Position numbers and translations under genes: made by a program | The notes under the pieces: model-generated | Database searches by the model: none | The model's input: only the letters and a program-made list of their open reading frames with translations | Told to the model about the DNA's origin: nothing | NCBI GenBank assembly: GCA_947458545.1 | Contig: CANGYH010000001.1 | Coordinates: 992,001-1,056,000, forward strand | DNA from: Cytophagaceae bacterium | GTDB taxonomy: Bacteria > Bacteroidota > Bacteroidia > Cytophagales > Flexibacteraceae | Direction: 5' to 3' | DNA: 64,000 nt | Shown here: piece by piece, positions 19,241-28,204 of the stretch | How positions within the stretch are numbered: position 1 is the stretch's first letter | Layout: each line of letters starts with the position of its first letter

Positions 19241-20184
19241 TCTAGGTGAGCAAGCTCACCTTCTATCTGCGCGCGGCGCGGCTCAAGCCACTCGGGTAGC
19301 TGCAGCTTTTGGCCTAGGGTTTCCAGGGGCTCGTCTGTGGCCATGCCGGGTGGGTCGGTGGCTACTTCAAACAATATGCCGCCGGGCTCGCGGAAGTAGA
19401 TACTGCGGAAGTAGTTTCGATCTAGCACTTCTGTAACATGCAGGCCAGATGCCTCTACCAGGGCACGCACCTGTCGCTGGCTGGCCTCCGTCGGTGTGCG
19501 GAAGGCAATATGGTGTACTGATCCGGCGCCTTGCAGGGCACGGGCCTGGTTGTTGGCGTAAATGTCTATATAGTGGCCTGGCGCGGCAACTTTACCCGGT
19601 GCTACCAAACGGCTGTAGGCACCTTGGCGCTCAGCCAAGGTATAGCCCAGCAGTTGCTCTAACACAGCCTCTGTGGGGCTGGCCTGAGTTACATGCAACT
19701 GGGCACTATGAAAACCGCTGAGCGCAGCGTCGGCGGGTATGTTGGCTGAGGGATTGCCATTAGGCTGCCCGGGGCCGAGTTCAGAGGTAAAGACGATCTC
19801 GATGCCCATGCCATCTGGATCAGTAAAGCGAAGCAGAGACTCGCCGAATGGGCTCTCGGCCGTCTGAAAGGTGATCCGCTTTTCGATAAGCCTGTCACTC
19901 CAGAAGGCGCGGGCAGCTTTGGGAGCCGTGTAGCGCGTGTATTGCACCTGGCCAGCTCCTCCCCTGCCCCGCACCAGGCCCTCGTAGGGGAAAAAGGTGA
20001 TGAGGGTGCCAGGGCTGCCGGCGGCGTCGCCATAGTAAAGGTGGTACACCTCGGGCGCGTCGAAGTTCACGGTGCGCTTCACCAGGCGCTGCCCGATGAC
20101 GTCGGTGTAAAACTCTTTATTGGCCTTGGCCCCGCTGGCAAGGGCAGTTATGTGATGAATGCCGGTAATCAGGTGGTTTTCCAT
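19237..20184 (-). CDS. VOC-family ring-cleaving dioxygenase / glyoxalase-like protein
   Basis: A 315-residue protein with two vicinal-oxygen-chelate modules (about 6-140 and 155-290), close in layout to MhqO-type proteins linked to quinone detoxification. The first module starts GIHHITALASGAKANKEFY. The second contains SVHHIAFRTP and ends GILFEVATDPPG. These place His and Glu where the family binds a divalent metal. The length is normal. The true substrate is not known; 'ring-cleaving dioxygenase' is a family label. A -7 element lies at 20245-20252. The gene converges with the preceding glycosyltransferase. Confidence 0.87.
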   Translation of the reverse strand: MENHLITGIHHITALASGAKANKEFYTDVIGQRLVKRTVNFDAPEVYHLYYGDAAGSPGTLITFFPYEGLVRGRGGAGQVQYTRYTAPKAARAFWSDRLIEKRITFQTAESPFGESLLRFTDPDGMGIEIVFTSELGPGQPNGNPSANIPADAALSGFHSAQLHVTQASPTEAVLEQLLGYTLAERQGAYSRLVAPGKVAAPGHYIDIYANNQARALQGAGSVHHIAFRTPTEASQRQVRALVEASGLHVTEVLDRNYFRSIYFREPGGILFEVATDPPGMATDEPLETLGQKLQLPEWLEPRRAQIEGELAHLD

Positions 20185-20244
20185 AGTTTAGAGATTGCTT
20201 GGCAAACCCTACGCAAGATTAACGTCTCCAGATTGGGGCTACCC

Positions 20245-20252
20245 TAAATATA
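20245..20252 (-). promoter_or_regulatory. Promoter -7 element (TATATTTA) for the VOC gene
   Basis: The minus strand reads TATATTTA, one mismatch from TAnnTTTG, about 60 bases before the ATG at 20184. Confidence 0.45.
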
Positions 20253-20306
20253 GGTTAAGAAAGACGAAGCAGCACTAATGCTGGCCAGAACTAGAGAGCG
20301 CGCCTG

Positions 20307-21698
20307 CTACTGAACAAATGCCTCTAAGGCCTGGGCTGCAAAAAAGAAGAAAAGCAACGCGGCACCCAAGGCCAAAAGCGCTACAAGCGCCAGCCGCCGC
20401 TGTGGCTCTGGTTGCTCTTGGGCGGGCTTAAATATGAGATGGTAGGGCAGCTTTAGATAATAATACAAACTAACGGCGGTATTGAGTGCCACGAAGGCCG
20501 CAAGCCCATAGGCCCAGGCCGGGCCGAAAACCTGTTGCTGCCTAGCAAGCCCCAGCACCAGCTTGAACTTGGCCACAAAGCCTACCGTGGGCGGCAGGCC
20601 CGCCAGGGCAAGGCCACTTACAACGGCCAGCACCGCCCAGAGGGTATGCCCCTTGGCCCAGCCACTTACGGAGGCAAGCTCGGGGCTGGCGCCCCCTGCT
20701 TGCAATTGCCCCCAAAGGCCGAAAGCCATGTAGTTGATGCCCAGTAAGGCTAAGCTGTAAAAACCGGCGACCTCTAATGGTGCCGGGCAAGCCAGGCAAA
20801 GCAACATAAAGCCCGCATGCGCTACGGATGAGAAACCCATAAGCCGCAGAAAGCGGGTCTGGTAGAAAGCCCCAACGTTGCCTGCCAACACGCTGGCTGC
20901 CCCCACTACGGCAAGGGGCAGGGCAATCTGTGGCAAGGTGGTGTGTGAGAAGTAGGCCAGGTTGGATACCCACCCCAGAGAGGCAACCTTAGGTGCAACA
21001 CTCAAAAACGCCACCATTGGTAGCGGCGCAGCCTCGTAGATCCGGGGCACCCAACCATGCAGCGGAAATGCGCCCAACTTAAACAATACCCCAACCAGCA
21101 ACAATGCCTGGGCTATATACCAAGCTTGCGGGCTTGCGTTAGAGGGGGGCAGCAAGGATAATCCGTAGCTCCAGCTGAGGCCATAGGCCAGGCAGGCGGA
21201 GCTAAACAGGCCAAGAAGCGCATAACGCAAGGTTGCCTGCAATGCAGGCTTGCGGCCTGGCCAGGCCATGGCTGCATAGCTGGCAAGCGATAGCGTCTCA
21301 AGGGCTAGGAAGCTCAAAACTGGGCCGTGGGCCAACACCAATACGTGGGCTCCAGCCAGGGCAGCGAGCAGAAAGAAACTGAGAGGACCGGCGTCGTATC
21401 GGGCGGGCCTTCGGGCTAGCTGAAGCCAAAGCACTGAGACCAGAGCTGCAACGTCTGCCACAGCCAGGAAGGGTGTCTGCCACTGGGCAAGCTGAAGCGA
21501 TAAAAAGGGAACTAAAAAGGGCTGTGCAGGCAGACCTTGGGCACGCCAGCAAATGCCAAACAGGCTCACAGTAATGGCCACCAAAGAGACCCAGCCTCCC
21601 ATCCGACGACCGGGTAGGGCAAGCAACCAAAGTTCTACCAGAAAAGCTGCGACCAAAGTCAGCTCTGGCAGTAGAGTTTGGTAGGGGACGGTCGGCAT
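20307..21698 (-). CDS. nuoN: NADH-quinone oxidoreductase subunit N (orphan location)
   Basis: A 463-residue, largely hydrophobic protein of the proton-pumping antiporter-like subunits of complex I. About 13-14 membrane segments are visible. The family blocks FKLGAFPLHGWVPRIYEAAPLPMVAFLSVAPK and RLMGFSSVAHAGFMLL carry the conserved Lys and His of the proton channel, and the C-terminal block is LAGLPPTVGFVAKFKLV. The ATG at 21698 is chosen over one 12 bases upstream because MPTVPYQTLLPEL fits family starts. NuoN is normally the last gene of the nuo operon after nuoM. Here its upstream neighbour is on the opposite strand and no other nuo gene is in the window. Confidence 0.93.
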   Translation of the reverse strand: MPTVPYQTLLPELTLVAAFLVELWLLALPGRRMGGWVSLVAITVSLFGICWRAQGLPAQPFLVPFLSLQLAQWQTPFLAVADVAALVSVLWLQLARRPARYDAGPLSFFLLAALAGAHVLVLAHGPVLSFLALETLSLASYAAMAWPGRKPALQATLRYALLGLFSSACLAYGLSWSYGLSLLPPSNASPQAWYIAQALLLVGVLFKLGAFPLHGWVPRIYEAAPLPMVAFLSVAPKVASLGWVSNLAYFSHTTLPQIALPLAVVGAASVLAGNVGAFYQTRFLRLMGFSSVAHAGFMLLCLACPAPLEVAGFYSLALLGINYMAFGLWGQLQAGGASPELASVSGWAKGHTLWAVLAVVSGLALAGLPPTVGFVAKFKLVLGLARQQQVFGPAWAYGLAAFVALNTAVSLYYYLKLPYHLIFKPAQEQPEPQRRLALVALLALGAALLFFFFAAQALEAFVQ

Positions 21699-21864
21699 GC
21701 ACAACAGCACAATGGCTGGCGCAAAGATGGCCCAAAAAGGCAGAGGCCTTTATGCGAGCCTACAACATTTGCCGTATGTAAGGCTTGGCGACCGTACTTT
21801 CCTTTCAAAATCGCTACCGAGGCGAGCGGCACAATGCGCTCGCTCGTGTTTCTTTGAAGTGCTT

Positions 21865-23427
21865 ATGAAGATTTTAACGCCTGAGCAGATCCGCCGCGTA
21901 GAGGAAAAAACGATGCAACGCCAAGGCATCTCTGAGCGGCAGCTGATTGAAAGGGCTGCCGAAGCGGCCTGGAACGCCATGCAGGCCGAACTCTATGGTG
22001 CCGGGCCGGTAATAGTGCTGTGTGGGCCAGGCAAAAACGGCGCAGATGGATTGGCGCTTTGTATGCACCTGCTGGAGGCCGGTAAGGCACCGCAGATTTA
22101 CGTGCTGGCTGCAGAGCACTACCACGATGCTTTTAATGAGCAAATGGGCCGCCTTTTTGAGCGCGGCGTAGAAGTAAAATGGATGCGGAAACCAAAAGAT
22201 ATTCCGGCCTTCTCTGAAGAGGATATCGTGGTTGATGCACTGTTTGGCACAGGGCTAAACCGGCCGCTGGCAGGCATTGCCGCAGACCTTGCCATTAGCC
22301 TTAGTAGTGCAAGCTCTTACGTAATCTCGTTAGACATACCCAGCGGCATACCCAGCACCGGCGTAGCCGAGCCTGGCCCTTGGCCGCACATCGAGGCAAG
22401 CTCTACCTATACGTTTGGGTTGCCAAAGCTGGCCCTTTTTATGAGCGACACAGGCCGGGTGGCGGGTGAGTTTCAGGTGTTGGACATTGGCCTGGACAAG
22501 GACGCCATCCAAGAAGAAGAATCGCCGTACTTGATTCCGGACGAGGCGCAGATGGCTTTTTTGGGCCCTTACGAGCGGGTGCGCTTTTCGCATAAAGGCG
22601 ACTATGGCCATGCCTTGCTTGTTGGCGGCAGGCTGGGGGTTTGCGGATGCATGATCTTGGCCAGCCAGGCAGCCCTGCGCGCGGGCTGCGGCCTGGTGAC
22701 GGTAGGCCTGCCTAAGAGCGGCCTTATGGCGCTGCAAGCTGCCGTACCCGAGGCCATGGTGGTGCCCGACACTTCAGATGACTTTATCACAGGGTTGCCC
22801 GAGAAGCTAGACCGCTACACAGCCATCGGTATGGGGCCAGGTATGGGCAAGGGCCCGGGCGCTGTAGCTGCATTGCAAGCACTACTACGCTCTAAGCATC
22901 CGCGCCTAGTGCTGGATGCAGATGCACTCAACATCCTGGCTGAGCATAAAGAGATGCTGAAGGATTTGCCCATAGGCACTGTCCTTACCCCGCATGCAGG
23001 CGAGCTAGACCGCTTGGTAGAGCACAACGGGACGGCCCTTGCACGGCTGGATGCTGCCCGTAATCTGGCCCAAAAACACACTTGCTTTGTAGTGCTTAAA
23101 GGTGCCTTTACGGCCATCTGCGCCCCCACCGGCGATGTGCTGTTTAACCAGAACGGCAACCCTGGCATGGCCACTGCAGGTACGGGCGACGTGCTTACCG
23201 GTTTATTGACGGGCCTGCTGGCCTATTTTAATGACCCGCTGGATGCCTTGGTGCTGGGAATTTACCTGCATGGGCTGGCCGGTGATTTGGCCGCCCAACG
23301 GCTGAGCCAACAGGCACTTACGGCTGGGGCCGTCGCACGGATGCTGGGCAAGGCCTGGCTGCATGTGGATGCCATGCGCCAAATGCCAGACCTACTCTCT
23401 GCAGCAGAAGACGATGTGCCCTTTTGA
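21865..23427 (+). CDS. nnr: Bifunctional NAD(P)HX epimerase / ADP-dependent dehydratase
   Basis: A 520-residue repair enzyme that restores NADH and NADPH from their hydrated, damaged forms. The N-terminal YjeF_N domain (about 1-215) is the epimerase, with GPGKNGADGLALCMHLL and VVDALFGTGLNRPL. The C-terminal domain (about 225-510) is the ADP-dependent dehydratase with GDYGHALLVGGR, LDADALN, TPHAGELDRLV and NPGMATAGTGDVLTG. The start at 21865 gives MKILTPEQIRRVEEKT, the normal family start; the frame is open further upstream but that part has no domain similarity. The gene is divergent from nuoN and converges on the efflux operon at a long palindromic terminator. Confidence 0.95.
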   Translation: MKILTPEQIRRVEEKTMQRQGISERQLIERAAEAAWNAMQAELYGAGPVIVLCGPGKNGADGLALCMHLLEAGKAPQIYVLAAEHYHDAFNEQMGRLFERGVEVKWMRKPKDIPAFSEEDIVVDALFGTGLNRPLAGIAADLAISLSSASSYVISLDIPSGIPSTGVAEPGPWPHIEASSTYTFGLPKLALFMSDTGRVAGEFQVLDIGLDKDAIQEEESPYLIPDEAQMAFLGPYERVRFSHKGDYGHALLVGGRLGVCGCMILASQAALRAGCGLVTVGLPKSGLMALQAAVPEAMVVPDTSDDFITGLPEKLDRYTAIGMGPGMGKGPGAVAALQALLRSKHPRLVLDADALNILAEHKEMLKDLPIGTVLTPHAGELDRLVEHNGTALARLDAARNLAQKHTCFVVLKGAFTAICAPTGDVLFNQNGNPGMATAGTGDVLTGLLTGLLAYFNDPLDALVLGIYLHGLAGDLAAQRLSQQALTAGAVARMLGKAWLHVDAMRQMPDLLSAAEDDVPF

Positions 23428-23437
23428 ATCCCAGCCA

Positions 23438-23493
23438 AGAGCCCTATAAATCAAATAGCCCGCAGTTGCGGGCTATTTGATTTATAGGGCTCT
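23438..23493. terminator. 56-bp perfect inverted repeat, bidirectional terminator
   Basis: Two 27-base arms are exact reverse complements around a 2-base centre, running from 23438 to 23464 and from 23467 to 23493. The core is GC-rich (TAGCCCGCA) and the outer arms AT-rich. It lies between the stops of nnr and the RND pump and would form a very stable hairpin in either transcript. Confidence 0.85.
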
Positions 23494-23503
23494 AATTACG
23501 GCT

Positions 23504-26500
23504 TTAGGCCTGGCTTGCCAACGTATGCGTTGGCTGAATATGTCCGTCTTGCCCCTCGTCTGTGGTGGGGCGTTTTGGGAACCAGCGCTCGCGCGCACGC
23601 TCGATGAGGTAGTACATGGCCGGAGCGATGACGAGGGTCAGAAAGGTGGATACCACCAGACCGAAGATGATCGTCCAGGCAAGTGGCCCCCAGAAGATGG
23701 AGCTCTCGCCACCGATGTAAAACTCAGGGTCCCACTTGGAGAGTAAGGAGCCGAAGTTGATGTTCATCCCTATGGCCAAGGGTACCAAGCCCAACGTGGC
23801 TGCCGCTGCAGTAAGCAATACGGGGGTCATACGGGTGGCGCCGCCATCAATTATGGCATCGTGCAAATTCTCGCCCCGGTTGCGGAGCTCTTCGATGAAC
23901 TCCACCAGGATGATACCATTTTTTACTACGATACCTGCCAAGGCCAGAATACCCACGCCCGACATGACGATGGAGAACTCCATGCCGGTAAGCCAGAATC
24001 CGCCAAATACGCCAATCCAACTGAAGGCTATGGTCGCAAAGGTGATGAAAGGCTTGGACAACGAGTTAAACTGCGTGACCAGAATCATAAACATGAGCAG
24101 AATGGCCGCCGCAAACGCCGTTACCAAGAATTGGCCAGTCTCTTGCTGGTCTTCTTGCTGGCCACCCAGCCTGACGGAGTAGCCCTCTGGCAGCTTTAGG
24201 TTGGGGAATACCTTTTGCTGAATCTGCTGGTTGATCTCGTTGGCGTTGTAGCCGGGTACAACCTCGGAGCCTAAAGACACCAGGCGCTCTTGGTTTTTGC
24301 GTTTGATGGCCGAGTAGGTTGTGCTGTAACGCATAGTGGCTACAGACGAGATGGGTATGCTCTTGAACTGCCCGGTGGCCATGTCTCTAAAATCGAGACG
24401 CTGGTTGAGCAGGGCATCGAGGCGGTCTCGGTAGGTACGGTCTAGGCGGAGCATGATGGGATACTCGTCTTTGGCCTCGCGATACTGGCTGACCTCTTTG
24501 CCGAAGAGGGCCGTGCGCAGGGCCAAGGCTACCTGAGCCGTAGCAATGCCCTCGCGGCTGGCTTTCTCGCGGTCAACGTCCAGAATAATCTCTGGCTTAT
24601 TAAGCTCCAGGTCAGACTTGAGCTGGTCTATGCCGCGGATGTTCTGTCGGGCAATTTCGGCCGAGATGCTGTTTTGAATTTTGAGTAACTCTTGCAGGTC
24701 GTCGCCGGCAATTTCGACCAAGATGGGCTTGCCTACGGGCGGGCCGTTGGCTTCTTTCTCTACCGAGACCTGGGCCCCTGGGATGTTAGACACGGCATCG
24801 CGGATTTGCGTCAGGATGGTGCTGGTGCTGATGCCGATGCGCTCAGCCAAGGGTACGAAGGCCACCGTTAGCTTGCCCTTGTGGGGGGCTACCACGCGGT
24901 CAGGGTCTTGAGGGTCTCCGGCCCCGATGCCCACGTTGGTGATGACCGACTTCACGATGGCACCATGTGGTTTAAGCAACTGCTCTACTTTGCCATAAAC
25001 GCCTTGCATCACAGAATCTGTAACGCGCCCGTCCGTCCCGATTGGGAGCTGGACATAGACATAGACGTAGTTAGGATCGCCTTGAGGGAAGAAGCCGATC
25101 TTAGGGTTTGAGCTAAAGTAGCCGAACATGGTCCCAACCAGCAGCAAGAATGTCGCAAGCACAAACCAGAGGGGCCGCCAGCCGTGGATGACAAACATGA
25201 TCAATCTTTTGTAGCCCCGCTCTATGGCAGGGATTACCCTGGCCTGAAAACCCCGAATCATAGGGCTCAGCACAAATCGGTTTGCTACATAGAGCCCAAG
25301 CAGTATGCCCATTAGCGTGCCCAACGATTTGGTTATGAGGAAGCCGACCACCGTCAGGATGACCAGCACCACGGATACGCGCCAAAACGTGCGGTTGGCC
25401 TTGGCGTGATCCTGCTCCTCGTGCCGTTTCATGAAACTGACGGCAAACACCGGGTTGATGACGAAAGCCACGAACAACGACCCGAACAACGTCAGGATCA
25501 GCGTTATGGGCAAAAAGCGCATGAACTCGCCAATGATGCCGGGCCAAAAGGCCAGCGGGGCAAACGGAGCCACGTTTACCAGCGTGCCTGACAAAACGGG
25601 GTAGAACACCTCGCCGGCTGCCTTCTTAGCCGCCACTTTGATGGGCAACTTCTCTTGGTTGAAGATTCTGTGGGTGTTTTCGATTACCACGATGGCATCG
25701 TCTACTACAATGCCTAGGCCAAGCAAGAAGGCAAACATCACGATCAGATTCAGCGTGAAGTCTAGCCCAATCATGGGAATGAAGGCCACGAGCGCCGAGA
25801 GCGGTACAGACAGCCCTACGAAGAATGCATCCGTTGTACCCATGAAGAACATGAGTACAAACACCACGAAGATGAAGCCCAGCACTACCGTGTTGATCAG
25901 GTCGTTCAGGTCGGCGCGGGTGCGCTCAGACTGATCTGCGGTTGTTACGATGGAGAGGCCCTTAGGGAACTTGGTCTCTTGCAGGCGATGGGTAATGGCC
26001 TCGATTTTGTCGGCGGCGTCCACCAGGTTTTCGCCCCCGCGCTTGATGACGTTGAGCGATATAACGGGCTTGCCGTCTAGCGAGGCGAAGTCTTGCTTCT
26101 CTTCGAACCCGTCTTTGACCTCGGCAATGTCCTTAAGAAAAACGGACTGCCCGCGGCCGCCGCGCACGACGATGTTGCGCAGGGCATCCATAGACTTGAT
26201 CTCGCCGGTTACCCGCAAGGTGCGGCGTATGTTGGCCATGTTAAGCTCGCCGCCAGAGATATTGACGTTCTCGCCGGCGATGGCCTGCTCTATGTTGCCG
26301 AAGGTGATGCCTGCGGCCTCTGCTCTGAAGAGATCGACGTTGATCTGAATCTCGCGGTTGAGGGCACCTATTATGTCTACACGTTTTATCTGTGGCAGCT
26401 CTTCAATCTCGTCTTCCAATACCTCTGCGTACTCCTTCAGGTTTTTGAGTGAGAAATTGCCCGAGAGGTTCAGGTTCATGATGGGGAACTCAGAGAATTC

Positions 26501-26926
26501 CACTTCTTGAATTTGGGGGTCGCGGTCTAGGTCATCGGGTAGTTCGTTTTTGGCACGGTCTACGGCATCGGTGATGCGCTGTTTGGCTACAGGAACATCT
26601 ACACCGGCATTAAACTCTACCAACACGGCAGAGAAATCTTGGATGGAGGTGCTTGTGATTTTCTTTACCCCCGAAACCGACTTCAGTTCTTTCTCAACCG
26701 GCTTGGTAATAAGGTTCTCCATATCCTCTGGGCTAGTACCCGGGTAGATGGTGGAGACGTAAATGTTGGGGATTACAATGTCAGGGAACTGCTCTTTAGG
26801 GAGCGAGTTGTACACCATGGAGCCAGCCAGGGTGATGATGAAGGTGAAGATGTACACCGTCGTCTTGTTCTCTATGCACCAACTGGTGATGGAGAACTCT
26901 TTGAATCTGCGCAGGGCGTCTTTCAT
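23504..26926 (-). CDS. RND efflux pump, inner-membrane permease (AcrB/HAE1-like)
   Basis: A 1,140-residue proton-driven exporter. The N-terminal helix (TVYIFTFIITLAGSMVYNS) is followed by the porter domain line PNIYVSTIYPGTSPEDMENL. The central membrane block has VFVLMFFMGTTDAFFVGLSVPL and GIVVDDAIVVIENTHRIF, with the paired Asp of the proton relay. A second half repeats the layout and ends with ALAGIVVKNGIILVEFIEELR. The length fits the drug/hydrophobe branch with a slight insertion. It is the last gene of the tetR-tolC-adaptor-pump operon. Substrates cannot be predicted, although a co-encoded TetR favours lipophilic compounds over metals. Confidence 0.93.
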   Translation of the reverse strand: MKDALRRFKEFSITSWCIENKTTVYIFTFIITLAGSMVYNSLPKEQFPDIVIPNIYVSTIYPGTSPEDMENLITKPVEKELKSVSGVKKITSTSIQDFSAVLVEFNAGVDVPVAKQRITDAVDRAKNELPDDLDRDPQIQEVEFSEFPIMNLNLSGNFSLKNLKEYAEVLEDEIEELPQIKRVDIIGALNREIQINVDLFRAEAAGITFGNIEQAIAGENVNISGGELNMANIRRTLRVTGEIKSMDALRNIVVRGGRGQSVFLKDIAEVKDGFEEKQDFASLDGKPVISLNVIKRGGENLVDAADKIEAITHRLQETKFPKGLSIVTTADQSERTRADLNDLINTVVLGFIFVVFVLMFFMGTTDAFFVGLSVPLSALVAFIPMIGLDFTLNLIVMFAFLLGLGIVVDDAIVVIENTHRIFNQEKLPIKVAAKKAAGEVFYPVLSGTLVNVAPFAPLAFWPGIIGEFMRFLPITLILTLFGSLFVAFVINPVFAVSFMKRHEEQDHAKANRTFWRVSVVLVILTVVGFLITKSLGTLMGILLGLYVANRFVLSPMIRGFQARVIPAIERGYKRLIMFVIHGWRPLWFVLATFLLLVGTMFGYFSSNPKIGFFPQGDPNYVYVYVQLPIGTDGRVTDSVMQGVYGKVEQLLKPHGAIVKSVITNVGIGAGDPQDPDRVVAPHKGKLTVAFVPLAERIGISTSTILTQIRDAVSNIPGAQVSVEKEANGPPVGKPILVEIAGDDLQELLKIQNSISAEIARQNIRGIDQLKSDLELNKPEIILDVDREKASREGIATAQVALALRTALFGKEVSQYREAKDEYPIMLRLDRTYRDRLDALLNQRLDFRDMATGQFKSIPISSVATMRYSTTYSAIKRKNQERLVSLGSEVVPGYNANEINQQIQQKVFPNLKLPEGYSVRLGGQQEDQQETGQFLVTAFAAAILLMFMILVTQFNSLSKPFITFATIAFSWIGVFGGFWLTGMEFSIVMSGVGILALAGIVVKNGIILVEFIEELRNRGENLHDAIIDGGATRMTPVLLTAAAATLGLVPLAIGMNINFGSLLSKWDPEFYIGGESSIFWGPLAWTIIFGLVVSTFLTLVIAPAMYYLIERARERWFPKRPTTDEGQDGHIQPTHTLASQA

Positions 26927-26997
26927 GTTTTAGGTTATGGCCGAGACGGGAGAATTTTGAAGAGTTTTGGGCATGCAGCCCAGGCAACACGCCATGC

Positions 26998-28140
26998 CTA
27001 GAAAGCGATGGCCTGGCCTTCGGTTACGTCTTGGTAGCCGGTGGTGATGATGCGGTCGCCTGGGCGCAGGCCGCTTTTGATCTGGATTCGTCCGTTGTAG
27101 GCAAGGCCGGTCTCAACCTTTCGGGCCTCGGCTACGGTTTTGCCTTCTTTCTCAACGGCTACATACACCAGGGTGCCTTGGTCTGAGTTGATGAGCACGT
27201 TCTGGTTTATCACCAAGGCATTGGTAATGGTCTGATCGTTGATGCGCAGCTTGGCCAGCATATTGGGGCGCAGGCTTTCTATGGCTTGCACGTTGGCCTC
27301 TACACGGATGGTTCGAGAGGTAGCATCGACAACAGACGATACAAAACTCAAGGTGCCGGGCAGGGTCTTTTTCAACTCCGGAAAGTCGATTTCGATGGCA
27401 TCTCCACGTTTGATGTAAGAGAGATATGCCTCGGCCACATTGCCTGATACTTTAAGGTCTGCCAGGTTTACGATGCGGAACAAGCCCGTCATCGGGTTTT
27501 GGCTGGGCTCTCCCACGCGTGCGCTAACGGCATCTATTGTGCCGGCTATTGGGGCGGTTATGGTGCTCATAGCAAGCTGCTCTCGCAGGGTGGCCAGGCG
27601 GCGCTTGGCCGCATCGTAATTGGTTTTAGCCTGGATGAACTGAACCTCTGAGCCGATTTTCTGATCCCATAGGGCTTTTTGGCGGTTGTAGAAATCCTCT
27701 GCTGCGGCCAACTGCGTTTCTACCTCAGCAATAGAGCTGCGGGTGATGGCAGCATCTATTCGGGCAAGCACCTGGCCTTTAGCTACGCGGTCGCCCTCGC
27801 GCACCAGCACGGCCTCTATCATGCCAGGGGCCTTGCCGTTGACGGTTACCACGTTGTCAGACTCTACCTGGCCCTGCACTTCTACAAAGTGTTTGAAGGT
27901 GCCTGGCTGCACCGTAGCTACGGCTACGGACTTTGGTTTAGAAGAGGCAGCCTGTTCTTCTTTGCCATCGTTGGCAGTGGCGCGTTCTAGCGAGGCTATT
28001 TCTGTGGCGATGCGGCTTTGCTCTAGGCGGAGCTCTTCTAGCCGGGCTTTACGGCCTTCGGGCGTGGTGGTATTGGGGCCGCCACAGGCAGCCAGTAAGA
28101 TTACCAGGCCTGCAACGAGTGCGTGTTTTACGTTTTTCAT
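26998..28140 (-). CDS. RND efflux periplasmic adaptor (membrane fusion) lipoprotein
   Basis: A 380-residue adaptor that joins the inner-membrane pump to the TolC channel. The signal sequence ends in a lipobox LLAAC with Cys19 as lipidation site. An early coiled segment (RLEELRLEQSRIATEIASLERA, about 33-54) precedes the biotinyl-lipoyl half motif VNGKAPGMIEAVLVREGDRV. The hairpin region is about 135-185, and the second lipoyl half MSTITAPIAGTIDAVSARVG follows. The C-terminus has the beta-barrel and membrane-proximal domains (RPNMLAKLRIND, GLRPGDRIITTG). It lies 71 bases upstream of the pump and 64 bases downstream of the channel gene. Confidence 0.94.
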   Translation of the reverse strand: MKNVKHALVAGLVILLAACGGPNTTTPEGRKARLEELRLEQSRIATEIASLERATANDGKEEQAASSKPKSVAVATVQPGTFKHFVEVQGQVESDNVVTVNGKAPGMIEAVLVREGDRVAKGQVLARIDAAITRSSIAEVETQLAAAEDFYNRQKALWDQKIGSEVQFIQAKTNYDAAKRRLATLREQLAMSTITAPIAGTIDAVSARVGEPSQNPMTGLFRIVNLADLKVSGNVAEAYLSYIKRGDAIEIDFPELKKTLPGTLSFVSSVVDATSRTIRVEANVQAIESLRPNMLAKLRINDQTITNALVINQNVLINSDQGTLVYVAVEKEGKTVAEARKVETGLAYNGRIQIKSGLRPGDRIITTGYQDVTEGQAIAF

Positions 28141-28204
28141 AGTCTTAGGTCTTAGGGCGAAGTTTTTCGGAAACAGGAGGGATTGAGGAGGCTACAGGCT
28201 TAGA

